A stretch of DNA of 20,837 nucleotides, from NCBI GenBank assembly GCA_013817115.1, contig JACDDG010000001.1, positions 1 to 20,837 on the forward strand. The letters are read 5' to 3'. The notes under the pieces were generated by a model, which worked only from the letters and a program-made list of their open reading frames with translations, made no database searches and was not told where the DNA came from. The stretch is from Parachlamydiaceae bacterium (GTDB lineage Bacteria; Chlamydiota; Chlamydiia; Chlamydiales; Parachlamydiaceae). Below, one piece after another: positions 8,207 through 16,410 of this stretch. Within the stretch, counting starts at the first letter, position 1. Each line of letters starts with the position of its first letter. Made by a program: the position numbers and the translations under genes.

Positions 8207-8671
8207 CTAAATTTTTTTGCGAAGTCGGTACATCTTGGAATTCATTTCATAGCCTTCTTGCGTGAATTCAATCTGATAGCCCAGCTTTTGATAAAAAGGC
8301 AACGCTTCCCAGTCCATCGTATTCACAGTTGCAAACTTGCACTTACGTTCGCGTGCAATAGCTTCACTTTCACGCATGAGTTTAAGCCCCCAACCTTTGT
8401 GGCGCATATTTTTAGATAGCCAAAGCATATCTGTGTGAACGCAACCATAAATATAATAACCATAGACACCACCCACTACCTTTTCTTCACCATCTTTTAA
8501 GTAAATTCCGAAAGGTTGGATGCGAGACATACCGTGCTCAGTAGCTTCATTATTAATCCCTTCAAGAAGAATGTTCAGACCCTTTTCATCAGGATTTTTT
8601 TGATATTCAAAGTATAAACTTTCAGCCATTTCGACGTTCGAAGGCTCTTCACTTTCTTTATTTACTGGCAT
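8207..8671 (-). CDS. GNAT-family N-acetyltransferase
   Basis: A 154-residue protein with a single GNAT domain. The acetyl-CoA pyrophosphate loop is MRHKGWGLKLM (89-99), matching [RQ]xxGx[GA] with R90, G93 and G95. It is preceded by the strand VHTDMLWLSK. The C-terminal signature is CKFATVNTMDWEALPFYQKLGY (about 111-132; residues quoted around 120-132 include ALPFYQKLGY), typical of small stand-alone acetyltransferases. The substrate cannot be told from the sequence. Expected to be cytoplasmic and monomeric or dimeric. It is convergent with murF-alr (62 nt between the stops). The start gives the full domain; only a run of G (GGGG, about 11 nt upstream) could serve as ribosome binding site, and a later internal start is possible. 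Confidence 0.85.
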   Translation of the reverse strand: MPVNKESEEPSNVEMAESLYFEYQKNPDEKGLNILLEGINNEATEHGMSRIQPFGIYLKDGEEKVVGGVYGYYIYGCVHTDMLWLSKNMRHKGWGLKLMRESEAIARERKCKFATVNTMDWEALPFYQKLGYQIEFTQEGYEMNSKMYRLRKKI

Positions 8672-8897
8672 CTGTTAACCCCAAAAAAAGTTAGTCAAAC
8701 ACAAGGAGCTTGAAATTAGTCTTTCTAGCCCCTATTTTGGATTCTGCCACAGTTATATATTTTAATATATATATTTTGAGGATATACAAGTTATTTAAAG
8801 TAATTAAGTCTTAAAACGACAATAGAGAATAAAAATAATTATGTTTACACACCAACATACTTTTCATGAAATCAAAATCAAGCAATTGTCCTTCAGA

Positions 8898-9923
8898 TTA
8901 TAATTTTAATTCGTTAATTTGTTTTGTCAAACCCTGCCACTGCTCGTCTCTATTCTCATATGAAATTGACTTACTTAAGGAGTTACGAGACTTTACTTCC
9001 ATGTCTTTTATTCTTTCAAAAGTTCGTTTAATGCCCGCTAACTCTTTATTGAAGTTATTTAATTTTTCCGGATTATTCTCCTTAATTTTAGCTTCTAGAT
9101 TTTTAATATCTTTAGATATAAGATTTATCAATTCTTCAAAATTTGTCTTACCATGAAGTGTAGAACTTTTGAACTCAATTTGTCGAGAGCCAAGCACAAA
9201 ATTTTCTGATGAAATCGAAGTGAATGAGTCATAATTCCCCACAGATTTAATTTTTTCATATACCATGGGCGCATCTCTTTTCAGATCTAATTTTTCTTTA
9301 AGATCAGCTATTTGATTATCTCGTTTTCGATATGTCCCATAATCATTACGATTACTTTCATCTAAATTCTTTAATCTAGAAATAGACCTCTCTAATTTTT
9401 TCAATAAATCTTTATTTTCAGGATCAGCCGTTGCTATTTTTTTATCCAATATATCGTAAAGTTCATTAAAATTCATTTTAACTTTTGTGTCACCAATGTT
9501 AAAAGTCACGTTTCGCGATTCAAGCCAAGAAGTTTCGCTTACTGAAGCTTGATTAACATATTTTCCTTCGTTTATTTCCATTATTTTATTAAAAATTAAC
9601 TGGCTATTAATCTTAGCCTCAAGATCCTCAAATTGAATATCTCGATTAGAGCTAAAACTGGCTTGTTTAAGTTCACTCACCTTTACTTTACCAATAAATT
9701 CTCTTAATTCAGCTAGCCTCTCAGGATTATTCACTGATTTGATTATTTCTTGCCTAAGATTTTTAATTAAACCATTAATCGTTCCACTTTGCTTTTCATC
9801 TCCAAAACTTAACGATACTGTTCTTGGACCCCATAATGATGTTTTTGCGATTGATATATTTACTTCCCCTAAATTTTTAAATTCACCTAAACCACCAACA
9901 CTCGGCGCACCATGAGTACTCAT
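8898..9923 (-). CDS. unrecognised 341-residue protein built of three ~105-residue repeats
   Basis: Not a family I recognise. By eye the protein is three divergent copies of one unit: about 22-120, 125-231 and 233-341. Each starts with a beta-like segment (GPRTVSLSF 32-40; ESRNVTFNI 135-143; GSRQIEFKS 245-253). Then come a helix of the form [FI]xxLIxxI, an N/D-P-E turn, a long charged helix, and an RD-containing close (NRDIQFEDLEAKI 93-105; KRDNQIADLKEKL 200-212; NRDEQWQGLTKQI 324-336). It is Lys/Asn/Glu/Ser-rich, has only one proline pair near its N-terminus and later isolated ones, and has no signal peptide or membrane helix. The start is well supported by a canonical AAGGAG (9931-9936) 7 nt upstream. 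It stands alone in AT-rich sequence, between a GNAT gene and a MITE-like element. A host-interaction or structural role is possible but unproven. Confidence 0.75.
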   Translation of the reverse strand: MSTHGAPSVGGLGEFKNLGEVNISIAKTSLWGPRTVSLSFGDEKQSGTINGLIKNLRQEIIKSVNNPERLAELREFIGKVKVSELKQASFSSNRDIQFEDLEAKINSQLIFNKIMEINEGKYVNQASVSETSWLESRNVTFNIGDTKVKMNFNELYDILDKKIATADPENKDLLKKLERSISRLKNLDESNRNDYGTYRKRDNQIADLKEKLDLKRDAPMVYEKIKSVGNYDSFTSISSENFVLGSRQIEFKSSTLHGKTNFEELINLISKDIKNLEAKIKENNPEKLNNFNKELAGIKRTFERIKDMEVKSRNSLSKSISYENRDEQWQGLTKQINELKL

Positions 9924-9930
9924 AATCCTA

Positions 9931-9936
9931 CTCCTT
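9931..9936 (-). promoter_or_regulatory. strong Shine-Dalgarno of the triple-repeat protein
   Basis: Read on the minus strand this is AAGGAG with a 7-nt spacer before the ATG at 9923. It is the clearest ribosome binding site in the window and fixes the start of the gene. Confidence 0.75.
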
Positions 9937-10019
9937 TCTGTAAAAACAATTTTAAATCAATTTATAGCAGAACAAGACTACAACGATCACCTATAGATAA
10001 TTATAGCAATCGATTCATT

Positions 10020-10049
10020 ATTATAGCTAATTATAAAGAAAATGAGCAA
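10020..10049 (-). promoter_or_regulatory. candidate promoter for the triple-repeat protein
   Basis: On the minus strand TTGCTC (10049-10044) is followed after 18 nt by a perfect TATAAT (10025-10020). A second TATAAT lies at 10005-10000. The region is very AT-rich, so matches to the -10 box are expected by chance and the call is tentative. Confidence 0.35.
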
Positions 10050-10163
10050 TTTACGTGCCAAAACAAGAAATTTAATGTTTAGATAGTAAATATACAATAA
10101 TTCTAACTGCTGGTTTTCTGCACAACCTTTCCTTGCAAAAAATAAAAATTTTGAGATACAATG

Positions 10164-10257
10164 TATACCGAAGAGCGTTGAAATTTTCATATTTGATCGC
10201 TTAATCCCGGGGCTTTCTCAAAGCCAAAAATCTAAAATTTGAACGCTCTTCGGTATA
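10164..10257. mobile_element. 94-bp MITE-like element with terminal inverted repeats
   Basis: The ends are perfect 16-nt inverted repeats (tataccgaagagcgtt at 10164-10179 and its complement at 10242-10257). The match continues inward to about 24 nt with one mismatch. The middle contains ggctttctcaaagcc, a second small hairpin. If the outer TA on each side is a target duplication, the element would read TA-taccg...cggta-TA, as for IS630/Tc1-type insertions; that is inference. No coding capacity. Bases 10192-10257 recur at 37-103. The rest of the 9924-10331 gap is AT-rich and holds nothing else recognisable besides the candidate promoter at 10020-10049. Confidence 0.7.
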
Positions 10258-10331
10258 TTTACAAATTAGAAATTTGAAAAACTAGTTTGCGATCATCGGT
10301 TAATGGTGTTTATGTAGGCTTTTTTTAAAAT

Positions 10332-11306
10332 ATGAATATTCTTCAAAAAAACAGTAATGGCTGCCCTTACCTTATTTTAGCTCCCATGGAAGGAGTCGGT
10401 GACCAGTGCTTTCGCAAAGCAATGGCATCTATCGGCGGTTTTAATGAAGCAGTCCGAGACTTTCTACGCGTGCCATCTAACGCTCATGTTCAAAGCCTGG
10501 CTATCCGCTATCAAGCCAACGAGATTACTCCCATACCTTTAGCCGCACAAATTATGGGATCAGACATTCAATTGATGGGTGACATGGCTCGAGAAATGGC
10601 CATTCGCGGAGCGCCAAGAATCGATTTAAATTGCGGATGCCCTTCTAACACTGTTACCGGAAGAGGAGCAGGTTCTAGTTTACTTAAAGACCCGGATCAT
10701 CTATATAAAGTTGCCCACGCAATGGTTAACGCAGTAGAGATTCCGGTTACTGCAAAATTACGCTCCGGATTTGATGACATTTCGTTATTTAAGGAAAACT
10801 TGTTAGCAGCACAGGAAAGTGGAATTCGGTACTTGACACTGCATCCAAGAACCAAAGTCGAAGGATATGGGCCTCCGGCCCGATGGGATCTTATTGCTGA
10901 AGCTAAATCTCTGTTAAAAATTCCTGTTGTGGGCAACGGAGATATCCTTACCGTTGACGATGCGCTTAACATGTTAAAAATAACACAGTGTGACGCTTTG
11001 ATGATAGGTCGAGGAAGCATCATCAACCCCTTTATCTTTCACCAAATCCAGGCACATTTTGATGGGAAGCACTATGAGCGCTCATGGAATGGCCTGCAAA
11101 GTTATTTTAATGCTTATTTAGATGAGATGCCTCCGGAAATGTCAGAAAAGACCAAAGTAGGTAAACTCAAGCAATTGATGAACTTTTTATTTAAAATCGA
11201 CCCTGTTCTGCTTGAGCAGCGCCCAGCCATTTTACGCTTTGCCAATCACAATGTGGAAGCCTTTCTTGATGAAGCGCTTCCTTTATTAAAAGCGCATTTT
11301 GAATAA
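10332..11306 (+). CDS. dus: tRNA-dihydrouridine synthase (DusC-like)
   Basis: FMN- and NADPH-dependent reduction of uridines in the tRNA D-loop or nearby. The N-terminal TIM barrel starts with LILAPMEGVGD (14-24). The active-site stretch DLNCGCPS has the catalytic cysteine at C103, the acid that protonates C5 of uridine. KLRSGFDD, HPRTKVEGY, VVGNGDI and MIGRG follow in the usual order for FMN and substrate binding. The C-terminal helical RNA-binding domain runs from about 240. At 324 residues it is of usual length. LAPMEGV and NCGCPS resemble DusC (U16) more than DusB, but the position modified cannot be fixed from sequence alone. There is no clear Shine-Dalgarno before the ATG. It is convergent with recR, 8 nt between the stops. 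Confidence 0.92.
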   Translation: MNILQKNSNGCPYLILAPMEGVGDQCFRKAMASIGGFNEAVRDFLRVPSNAHVQSLAIRYQANEITPIPLAAQIMGSDIQLMGDMAREMAIRGAPRIDLNCGCPSNTVTGRGAGSSLLKDPDHLYKVAHAMVNAVEIPVTAKLRSGFDDISLFKENLLAAQESGIRYLTLHPRTKVEGYGPPARWDLIAEAKSLLKIPVVGNGDILTVDDALNMLKITQCDALMIGRGSIINPFIFHQIQAHFDGKHYERSWNGLQSYFNAYLDEMPPEMSEKTKVGKLKQLMNFLFKIDPVLLEQRPAILRFANHNVEAFLDEALPLLKAHFE

Positions 11307-11314
11307 TTTATTGC

Positions 11315-11914
11315 TTAATAGGCCGAACGGCCCGAGAAAGCACGGGCCAGCGTTCCTCCATCCACATAGTCAAGAGAACTTCCCATTGGCAAACCAAAAG
11401 CTAAACGCGAGACCTTCACCTCCGGCAATTCCGCAAGTGCACCCTTAAGATAAAGAGCTGTTGCATCACCCTCAACAGTAGAATCAATCGCAATCACAAC
11501 TTCGCGAATAGAAGATTTCAACAGACGTTCTTTTAATTTGTGAAGCTTAAGAACTTCAGGCCCCTTCCCTTCGAGTGGTGAAAGAACACCTCCAAGCACA
11601 TGGTATGTGCCTTTGAATTCGCGCGTCTCTTCAATTGCAAAAACATCGCGAGCTGAAGCTGTCACACAAAGTGTTCCGGAGGCCATGCGCTGTTCAGTGC
11701 AAAAATAACAAGTCTTTTCATCGCCTAGGCAGCCGCACGTCGAACAGTAACGCAACTTCTGCTTGCTTCCCCCGATGATATTTGCCATTTCCGCAAGTTG
11801 CATTTCCGGCCATTGTATAAGCTGAAACGCAAAACGCTCGGCACTTTTACTACCTACACCCGGAAGTTTCTTGAGGACTTCAATGAGTTTTACTAAATGT
11901 TGTGGATATTTCAT
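11315..11914 (-). CDS. recR: recombination mediator RecR
   Basis: RecR works with RecO/RecF to load RecA on gapped DNA. The protein is 199 residues, the standard length, if started at the Met of MKYPQHLVKLIEVL. An open frame continues upstream to 11977, but those 21 residues match nothing in RecR. The helix-hairpin-helix is at about 10-30 (KKLPGVGSKSAERFAFQL). The zinc finger is C57-x2-C60 and C69-x2-C72 (CSTCGC...CYFC). The Toprim domain runs from about 81 (VTASARDVFAIEE, then GGVLSPLEGKGPE and IDSTVEGDATALYL). The C-terminus is GLPMGSSLDYVDGGTLARA. On the minus strand it follows the 237-residue gene by 177 nt, with a hairpin between them. Confidence 0.95.
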   Translation of the reverse strand: MKYPQHLVKLIEVLKKLPGVGSKSAERFAFQLIQWPEMQLAEMANIIGGSKQKLRYCSTCGCLGDEKTCYFCTEQRMASGTLCVTASARDVFAIEETREFKGTYHVLGGVLSPLEGKGPEVLKLHKLKERLLKSSIREVVIAIDSTVEGDATALYLKGALAELPEVKVSRLAFGLPMGSSLDYVDGGTLARAFSGRSAY

Positions 11915-11988
11915 ACTCTCATTTTCTAATAAATAGGGGGGAATGTCAAGAGCATAAAAGGGGATTGCATTCCACACATTTTTCCAGG

Positions 11989-12012
11989 AATATGGGATTG
12001 TATTCCCATATT
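11989..12012. other. perfect 9-bp hairpin between recR and the 237-residue gene
   Basis: aatatggga (11989-11997) pairs fully with tcccatatt (12004-12012) around a 6-nt loop. The motif ggattg[ct]attcc also occurs just before it (11962-11973), so part of the hairpin is a diverged duplication. There is no T-run on either strand, so it could be a processing or attenuation site upstream of recR rather than a terminator. Confidence 0.4.
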
Positions 12013-12091
12013 AGGTAAATGTAGGCCGGCCATGCTCACTTATGAAATTAAGTCGTTATTTTCTTAAAATAAAAAATTCCAACTACCGTCG

Positions 12092-12805
12092 CTATTTTAT
12101 TAAAAACGAATCCTTTTCAACATCTTCCTCAGGCTCGACTTGCTTTCGCTGTATTGCAACCAATTTCCACTCACCATCCTGATAATCCATCTCCATGCGC
12201 AGAAAGTTTGGCGCAACGGTCGCTGAGAATTTTACTTCCATGAAATGTTCTTGGGCAAAGCTTGGTTTTCCTATAATATAGACGGGACTTAAAGACATAA
12301 TTCGGTCCCTATCATGGGTACATTCTTCTTCGGGCCGTACAGAAAATGAATGGTAGTCAAAAAGACTGACTTTAGCAAACTCCGGTCTTTCAATTTTAAA
12401 AGAAGGTACGGGAAATACGAGACTGGGAATATTCCAAAAATTATTTTCCAGTCTAGGCCGCTGTGTAAGGGCATCTAAAAAACTATAATTAATTAATAAA
12501 CGGTGATATACTTCATAAATAGAGTTATCTAAACATGGAACGCATGCGTCACAACTTTTAAATACGATATTATACTTCATCATTAAACCAAATAAACCAC
12601 TGTTTAAGGTGCAAACCCGTTGAGATTTTCCACTTTTCATAGCAGCCCATATATCTATTTTTGAATAAAGATTATTAAAATAACACTGAGTAATCTTTTT
12701 TAATGCCGCACCAGTTACTGAAACTTCCATCGGATAAGTACCCACTTCACTTTCCAATGATTCAGGATAATTAACTCCGCCAATTTCACATATATCTTTA
12801 ATCAT
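12092..12805 (-). CDS. unrecognised 237-residue protein with a CxxCxxC cluster
   Basis: No family recognised. There is no signal peptide or membrane helix, so it is probably cytoplasmic or exported by another route. Visible features: a cysteine cluster C85-x2-C88-x2-C91 (SCDACVPC) plus C6, C41 and C65, which might bind metal. The middle is aromatic-rich, and the C-terminal segment (about 190-225, EHFMEVKFSATV...LRMEMDYQDGEWKLVAIQRKQ) has the look of the last strands of a cystatin-like/SnoaL-type fold. The tail is acidic. The start ATG at 12805 follows an AT-rich region without a good Shine-Dalgarno. Base composition is like its neighbours. Real coding is likely from length and plausible amino-acid composition; function unknown. 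Confidence 0.65.
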   Translation of the reverse strand: MIKDICEIGGVNYPESLESEVGTYPMEVSVTGAALKKITQCYFNNLYSKIDIWAAMKSGKSQRVCTLNSGLFGLMMKYNIVFKSCDACVPCLDNSIYEVYHRLLINYSFLDALTQRPRLENNFWNIPSLVFPVPSFKIERPEFAKVSLFDYHSFSVRPEEECTHDRDRIMSLSPVYIIGKPSFAQEHFMEVKFSATVAPNFLRMEMDYQDGEWKLVAIQRKQVEPEEDVEKDSFLIK

Positions 12806-13046
12806 GTAAAAACCATTTAATTTAATTTATTTAAATTTATTCCGAAACAACTAAGCAATCTAACACATGCGGTAATACTCGTCAATATAAAACTAGTACA
12901 GTACATCATGTACTTGCGTGTAGAATCGCATAAATAAAAATTTAAGCCTCTTTTTCGCTCCTGCCCGACCTTGACAGACACTTTTCAGCCCCAAAAAATC
13001 AAGTATTCCACCAACCTCGCTTCAAGTGCTTGGCAAAAATCAGCTA

Positions 13047-13074
13047 TTGACAGTATGCTGAAAAAAGAACTAAT
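13047..13074 (+). promoter_or_regulatory. candidate promoter of the M16C protease gene
   Basis: A perfect TTGACA (13047-13052) is followed after 16 nt by ACTAAT (13069-13074), a 4/6 match to the -10 box. It would give a leader of about 20 nt. Another TTGACA at 12971-12976 has AAAAAT 17 nt downstream. The rest of the 12806-13102 gap holds nothing recognisable. Confidence 0.3.
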
Positions 13075-13102
13075 CAGATGAAGCGCATACCAAAGAGCAA
13101 GA

Positions 13103-16084
13103 ATGACAACAGACAACGCGGATAAATTTGGAACAATAGGACAACGCTATCATGATTTCGTCGTAACGAAATCAATGGCTATTGATGAGCTGCAATGCCA
13201 TCTTTACGAGCTTATACATGTGCCGACAGGGGCTCAGGTGATGCATATTGCTGCTGATGACCCTGAAAATCTTTTTTGCCTATCTTTTCAAACGCATCCC
13301 ACCAGTTCAAACGGTGTGGCACACATCCTTGAACATACCGTGCTTTGTGGTTCGAGAAAATTTCCGGTCAAAGATCCCTTTTTTGCAATGACAAGACGAA
13401 GCCTAAATACTTTCATGAATGCTTTGACAGGGGCAGACTTTACGTGTTATCCAGCTGCCACTCAAGTTTACAAAGATTTTTATAACTTGCTGGATGTTTA
13501 TCTTGATGCAGTTTTTCATCCTGATCTCAACCCCCTAAGTTTCTTGCAAGAAGGGCATCGTTTAGAATTCGCTGTTAAGGATGATTCTTCTTCTCCTTTG
13601 GAATACAAAGGTATTGTTTTTAATGAAATGAAAGGCGCTATGTCATCGGCTAACTCGCGCTTAAATGAAGTGGTTAATGCAGCACTTTTCCCGGACCTCA
13701 CGTACGGTCATAATTCCGGAGGTGATCCTAAAGATATTCCTACATTAACCTATCAAGAGCTCAAAGATTTCCACAGCAAATATTATCATCCCAGCCGATG
13801 TCTCTTTTTCTTTTACGGCAACATGCCTTTGGCTGAGCACTTAGATTTCATTTGCAAATACACCCTTAATGAAACTGAAAAAGTTCCTCCTTTGCCTCCC
13901 CTTCCAAGACAAAAACGTTTTCAGAATCGTAAATATGTAACAGCTTATTACCCTGTTCAAGAAGACGAAGTTCATGAAGGACAATCACTTATTTCTTTTG
14001 CCTGGTTAACTTGCCATGTTCTTGAACAGGAAGACATTTTAGCTCTTAGCATATTGGAAGCTGTATTACTTGACACGGATGCTTCTCCACTACAACTGGC
14101 GCTCTTAAAATCTCGCCTTTGCAAGCAGGTGAGCAGTTACATTGAAACTGACATGAGCGAAGTGCCCTTTGTTATTACATTAAAAGGATGCAAGCCGGAA
14201 AACGCTTTGCCCCTTGAAGAACTCATTAAAACAACATTGAAAAAAATTGCAGAAGAGGGAATTTCTCTTCATCAAATTGAGAATGCGCTTCACCAACTAG
14301 AGTTTCATCGCAGTGAAATTACAGGAAATCATGGCCCTCATGGTTTATCCTTATTTATGCGTTCTGCCTTGCTCAAGCAACACGGAGCAAATCCCGAAGA
14401 GGGACTGCAGATTCATTCCCTCGTAGAAGCGGTACGCAAAAATAACATCGCTAACCCCAACTATTTTAGCGATCTTATAAATAAATATCTTCTCAATAAC
14501 CCTCATTCAGTATGTGTGACATTAGAGCCCAGCAGTAAGCTTGGAGCTGAGGAATTGCTTCAAGAAGAAGCCTCCTTGAAGGCTATTTCTGAAAATCTTA
14601 CTCCAGAGAAAATCGAAGCACTTAAAGTTCAAACAACTGAACTTTCGGCTTTCCAATTGATGCAAGAAGAAGCGGATCAAAATATCCTTCCAAAAGTGAC
14701 CCACGCTGATGTCCCAAAAATTGCCCGGGATTTCCCCCTTTCTAGTGAAATTATAGATGGGCTACAGGTGTATCATCATGCTACTTTTACGAATGGCATT
14801 CTTTATGCCGATTTAGTTTACGATCTACCTAAAATTCCAGAATTTGACCTTCCTTTAGTTCGTCTTTTTACTGTTTTGGCTCCTCAATTTGGATGTGGAG
14901 GCAGAAGCTATGCTGAAAATCTAGAATATATTCAAGCTCATACGGGTGGAATTGGCGCTTCGTTAACATTTAATTTACAAGCTCGTAATGCAGAACTTTT
15001 TTTCCCTTCTATTTATATTCGAGGGAAAGCATTGCACCGTAAAGCTCCAAAGCTTATGTCATTAATGCAAGAAATCGTTACATCTCTTGATTTTACCGAT
15101 TTACCCCGTCTGCGGGAAGTTATGATGAAACATTTCATTGGTTTACAAAATTCTTTACATCAAAACTCCCTACGTTACGCAGTTAATCTTTCAGCAGCCG
15201 GACTAGACTTCCCCTCGAAAATTGCCGATGCATGGTATGGTCTGGACTACTACAAAAGCATTAAAGAAATTATCGATCACATCGATCGCCGCCTTCCATG
15301 GCTTGCTGAAACGCTATCTGAGCTTAAAAAATCATTACTTGGACTTAGTAACCCTAATTTGATTCTCACATGCGATGCGGCGATGTATGACGAAATCAAA
15401 CGACACAAATTTTATGGTTTGACTTCGATTCCAGCAAAACCTTTTGGCTCATGGAGTACTTCAGACTATTCGCTGCCAAAAATTTTTCCATTAGGGAAAA
15501 TAACAGCTTCCCCGATTGCCTTTATCAGCAAAGTTTTTAAAACCGTTTCATACGCACATCCTCATGCTCCGGGATTAAACATCGCAGCATTCCTAGCCGA
15601 CAATCTTATCCTACATCCAAAAATCAGAGAGCAAGGCGGAGCATACGGTGGGGGTGCTATTTGTAATTCAATGGCTGCAAACTTTTACTTTTACTCGTAC
15701 AGAGATCCAAACATAAGCGCAACTCTGGAAGCTTTTGAGGAGTCGATTGACTTTCTGTTAGACGGTGAGTTTGATGATGTTGATCTCGAAGAAGCTAAGT
15801 TAGAAATGATCCAATCTTTAGATTCGCCTATAGCTCCGGGAAATCGCGGAGATGCGGCCTATGGCTGGTTACGAGAAGGTAAACCCCAACCGTTACGTCA
15901 AGAATTCCGCACTGCCATACTATCATTGACAAAAGAACAAGTGGTTGAAGCTGTCAAGGCTCAGCTTATGCATCAACGACATCTAGCAATTCCTGTGGTC
16001 TTTGCTAGCAAAGACCTTTTAGAAAAGGAAAATGAGATTCTTCGAGAAAAAGGAGAAACGACCTTAGTGATCGAAAAGATTTAG
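13103..16084 (+). CDS. M16C-family zinc metalloprotease (PreP/insulinase-like)
   Basis: A 993-residue two-half peptidase of the presequence-protease type, which degrades peptides inside a closing chamber. The inverted zinc motif HxxEH is intact in HILEH (H74, E77, H78). The third zinc ligand is E175 in FNEMKGAMSS, about 100 residues later as expected for the family. The peptidase M16C-associated region follows (about 480-730). The C-terminal inactive half contains REQGGAYGGGAICNS and FYSYRDPN, which close the chamber. The length fits chlamydial and mitochondrial PreP (about 970-1,000). No signal peptide is obvious, so cytoplasmic action is likely. The ribosome site is weak (AAGAGCAAGA before ATG). 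It is followed by 326 nt of hairpin-rich sequence before the next gene. Confidence 0.93.
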   Translation: MTTDNADKFGTIGQRYHDFVVTKSMAIDELQCHLYELIHVPTGAQVMHIAADDPENLFCLSFQTHPTSSNGVAHILEHTVLCGSRKFPVKDPFFAMTRRSLNTFMNALTGADFTCYPAATQVYKDFYNLLDVYLDAVFHPDLNPLSFLQEGHRLEFAVKDDSSSPLEYKGIVFNEMKGAMSSANSRLNEVVNAALFPDLTYGHNSGGDPKDIPTLTYQELKDFHSKYYHPSRCLFFFYGNMPLAEHLDFICKYTLNETEKVPPLPPLPRQKRFQNRKYVTAYYPVQEDEVHEGQSLISFAWLTCHVLEQEDILALSILEAVLLDTDASPLQLALLKSRLCKQVSSYIETDMSEVPFVITLKGCKPENALPLEELIKTTLKKIAEEGISLHQIENALHQLEFHRSEITGNHGPHGLSLFMRSALLKQHGANPEEGLQIHSLVEAVRKNNIANPNYFSDLINKYLLNNPHSVCVTLEPSSKLGAEELLQEEASLKAISENLTPEKIEALKVQTTELSAFQLMQEEADQNILPKVTHADVPKIARDFPLSSEIIDGLQVYHHATFTNGILYADLVYDLPKIPEFDLPLVRLFTVLAPQFGCGGRSYAENLEYIQAHTGGIGASLTFNLQARNAELFFPSIYIRGKALHRKAPKLMSLMQEIVTSLDFTDLPRLREVMMKHFIGLQNSLHQNSLRYAVNLSAAGLDFPSKIADAWYGLDYYKSIKEIIDHIDRRLPWLAETLSELKKSLLGLSNPNLILTCDAAMYDEIKRHKFYGLTSIPAKPFGSWSTSDYSLPKIFPLGKITASPIAFISKVFKTVSYAHPHAPGLNIAAFLADNLILHPKIREQGGAYGGGAICNSMAANFYFYSYRDPNISATLEAFEESIDFLLDGEFDDVDLEEAKLEMIQSLDSPIAPGNRGDAAYGWLREGKPQPLRQEFRTAILSLTKEQVVEAVKAQLMHQRHLAIPVVFASKDLLEKENEILREKGETTLVIEKI

Positions 16085-16146
16085 GCAGTGAAGTGAAGAT
16101 GATAAAAAGTTCTGAATCGAAGGTCCTCGCTGAATTATTCGAGGCA

Positions 16147-16190
16147 ATTGTTGGGAATGATCACAAACGAATATTGTTTGTGTCAACAAT
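16147..16190. other. nested hairpin after the M16C gene
   Basis: The inner stem is cacaaac/gtttgtg (16162-16168 with 16176-16182) and the outer stem attgttg/caacaat (16147-16153 with 16184-16190), separated by a one-sided 8-nt bulge. It lies 63 nt after the stop and lacks a T-run. A neighbouring cctcg/cgagg stem (16124-16143) and ggaagg/cttcc pair (16209-16220) add more structure. Possible 3'-end protection or an old repeat. Confidence 0.4.
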
Positions 16191-16303
16191 GGTGAAAACT
16201 TTATGATTGGAAGGTCTTCCCAGCTATAAAAATCTGCGCTGAATTTCGAAGGTTTGGCAATAATTTAACGAATGCCCCGAATAATTCATGCGGCAACATT
16301 ACG

Positions 16304-16394
16304 TTTGCGGTAGGGACCCTTCAGGGAGGCTGACTCTCTCAAGCCGTGCGAAGCGAAGAGTGTCACCCCCTCTAAAGGAACCCTACCCGCAAAA
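16304..16394. repeat. 91-bp imperfect palindrome upstream of the DUF151 gene
   Basis: The left arm (tttgcggtaggga, ccctt, cagggaggctgac, tctct; 16304-16339) pairs with the right arm (agagt, gtcaccccctct, aaaggaaccctacccgc; 16358-16394), with a few mismatches and a loop around 16340-16357. It reaches to 16 nt before the DUF151 start, so it could form in the mRNA leader, or it may be an inserted palindromic element. It contains no gene of its own. Confidence 0.6.
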
Positions 16395-16410
16395 AACTCT
16401 CAAGGATGCC

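Noticed and set aside
9987..10190. 67-residue open frame on the minus strand
   Set aside because: It starts inside the MITE-like element and runs through AT-rich promoter-like sequence; no ribosome site and an unlikely composition.
11915..11977. N-terminal extension of recR to an upstream ATG
   Set aside because: The 21 extra residues do not resemble RecR; starting at 11914 gives the standard 199 residues.
16288..16410. N-terminal extension of the DUF151 protein
   Set aside because: These 41 codons are the translated palindrome at 16304-16394; the domain and a ribosome site start at about 16402-16411.
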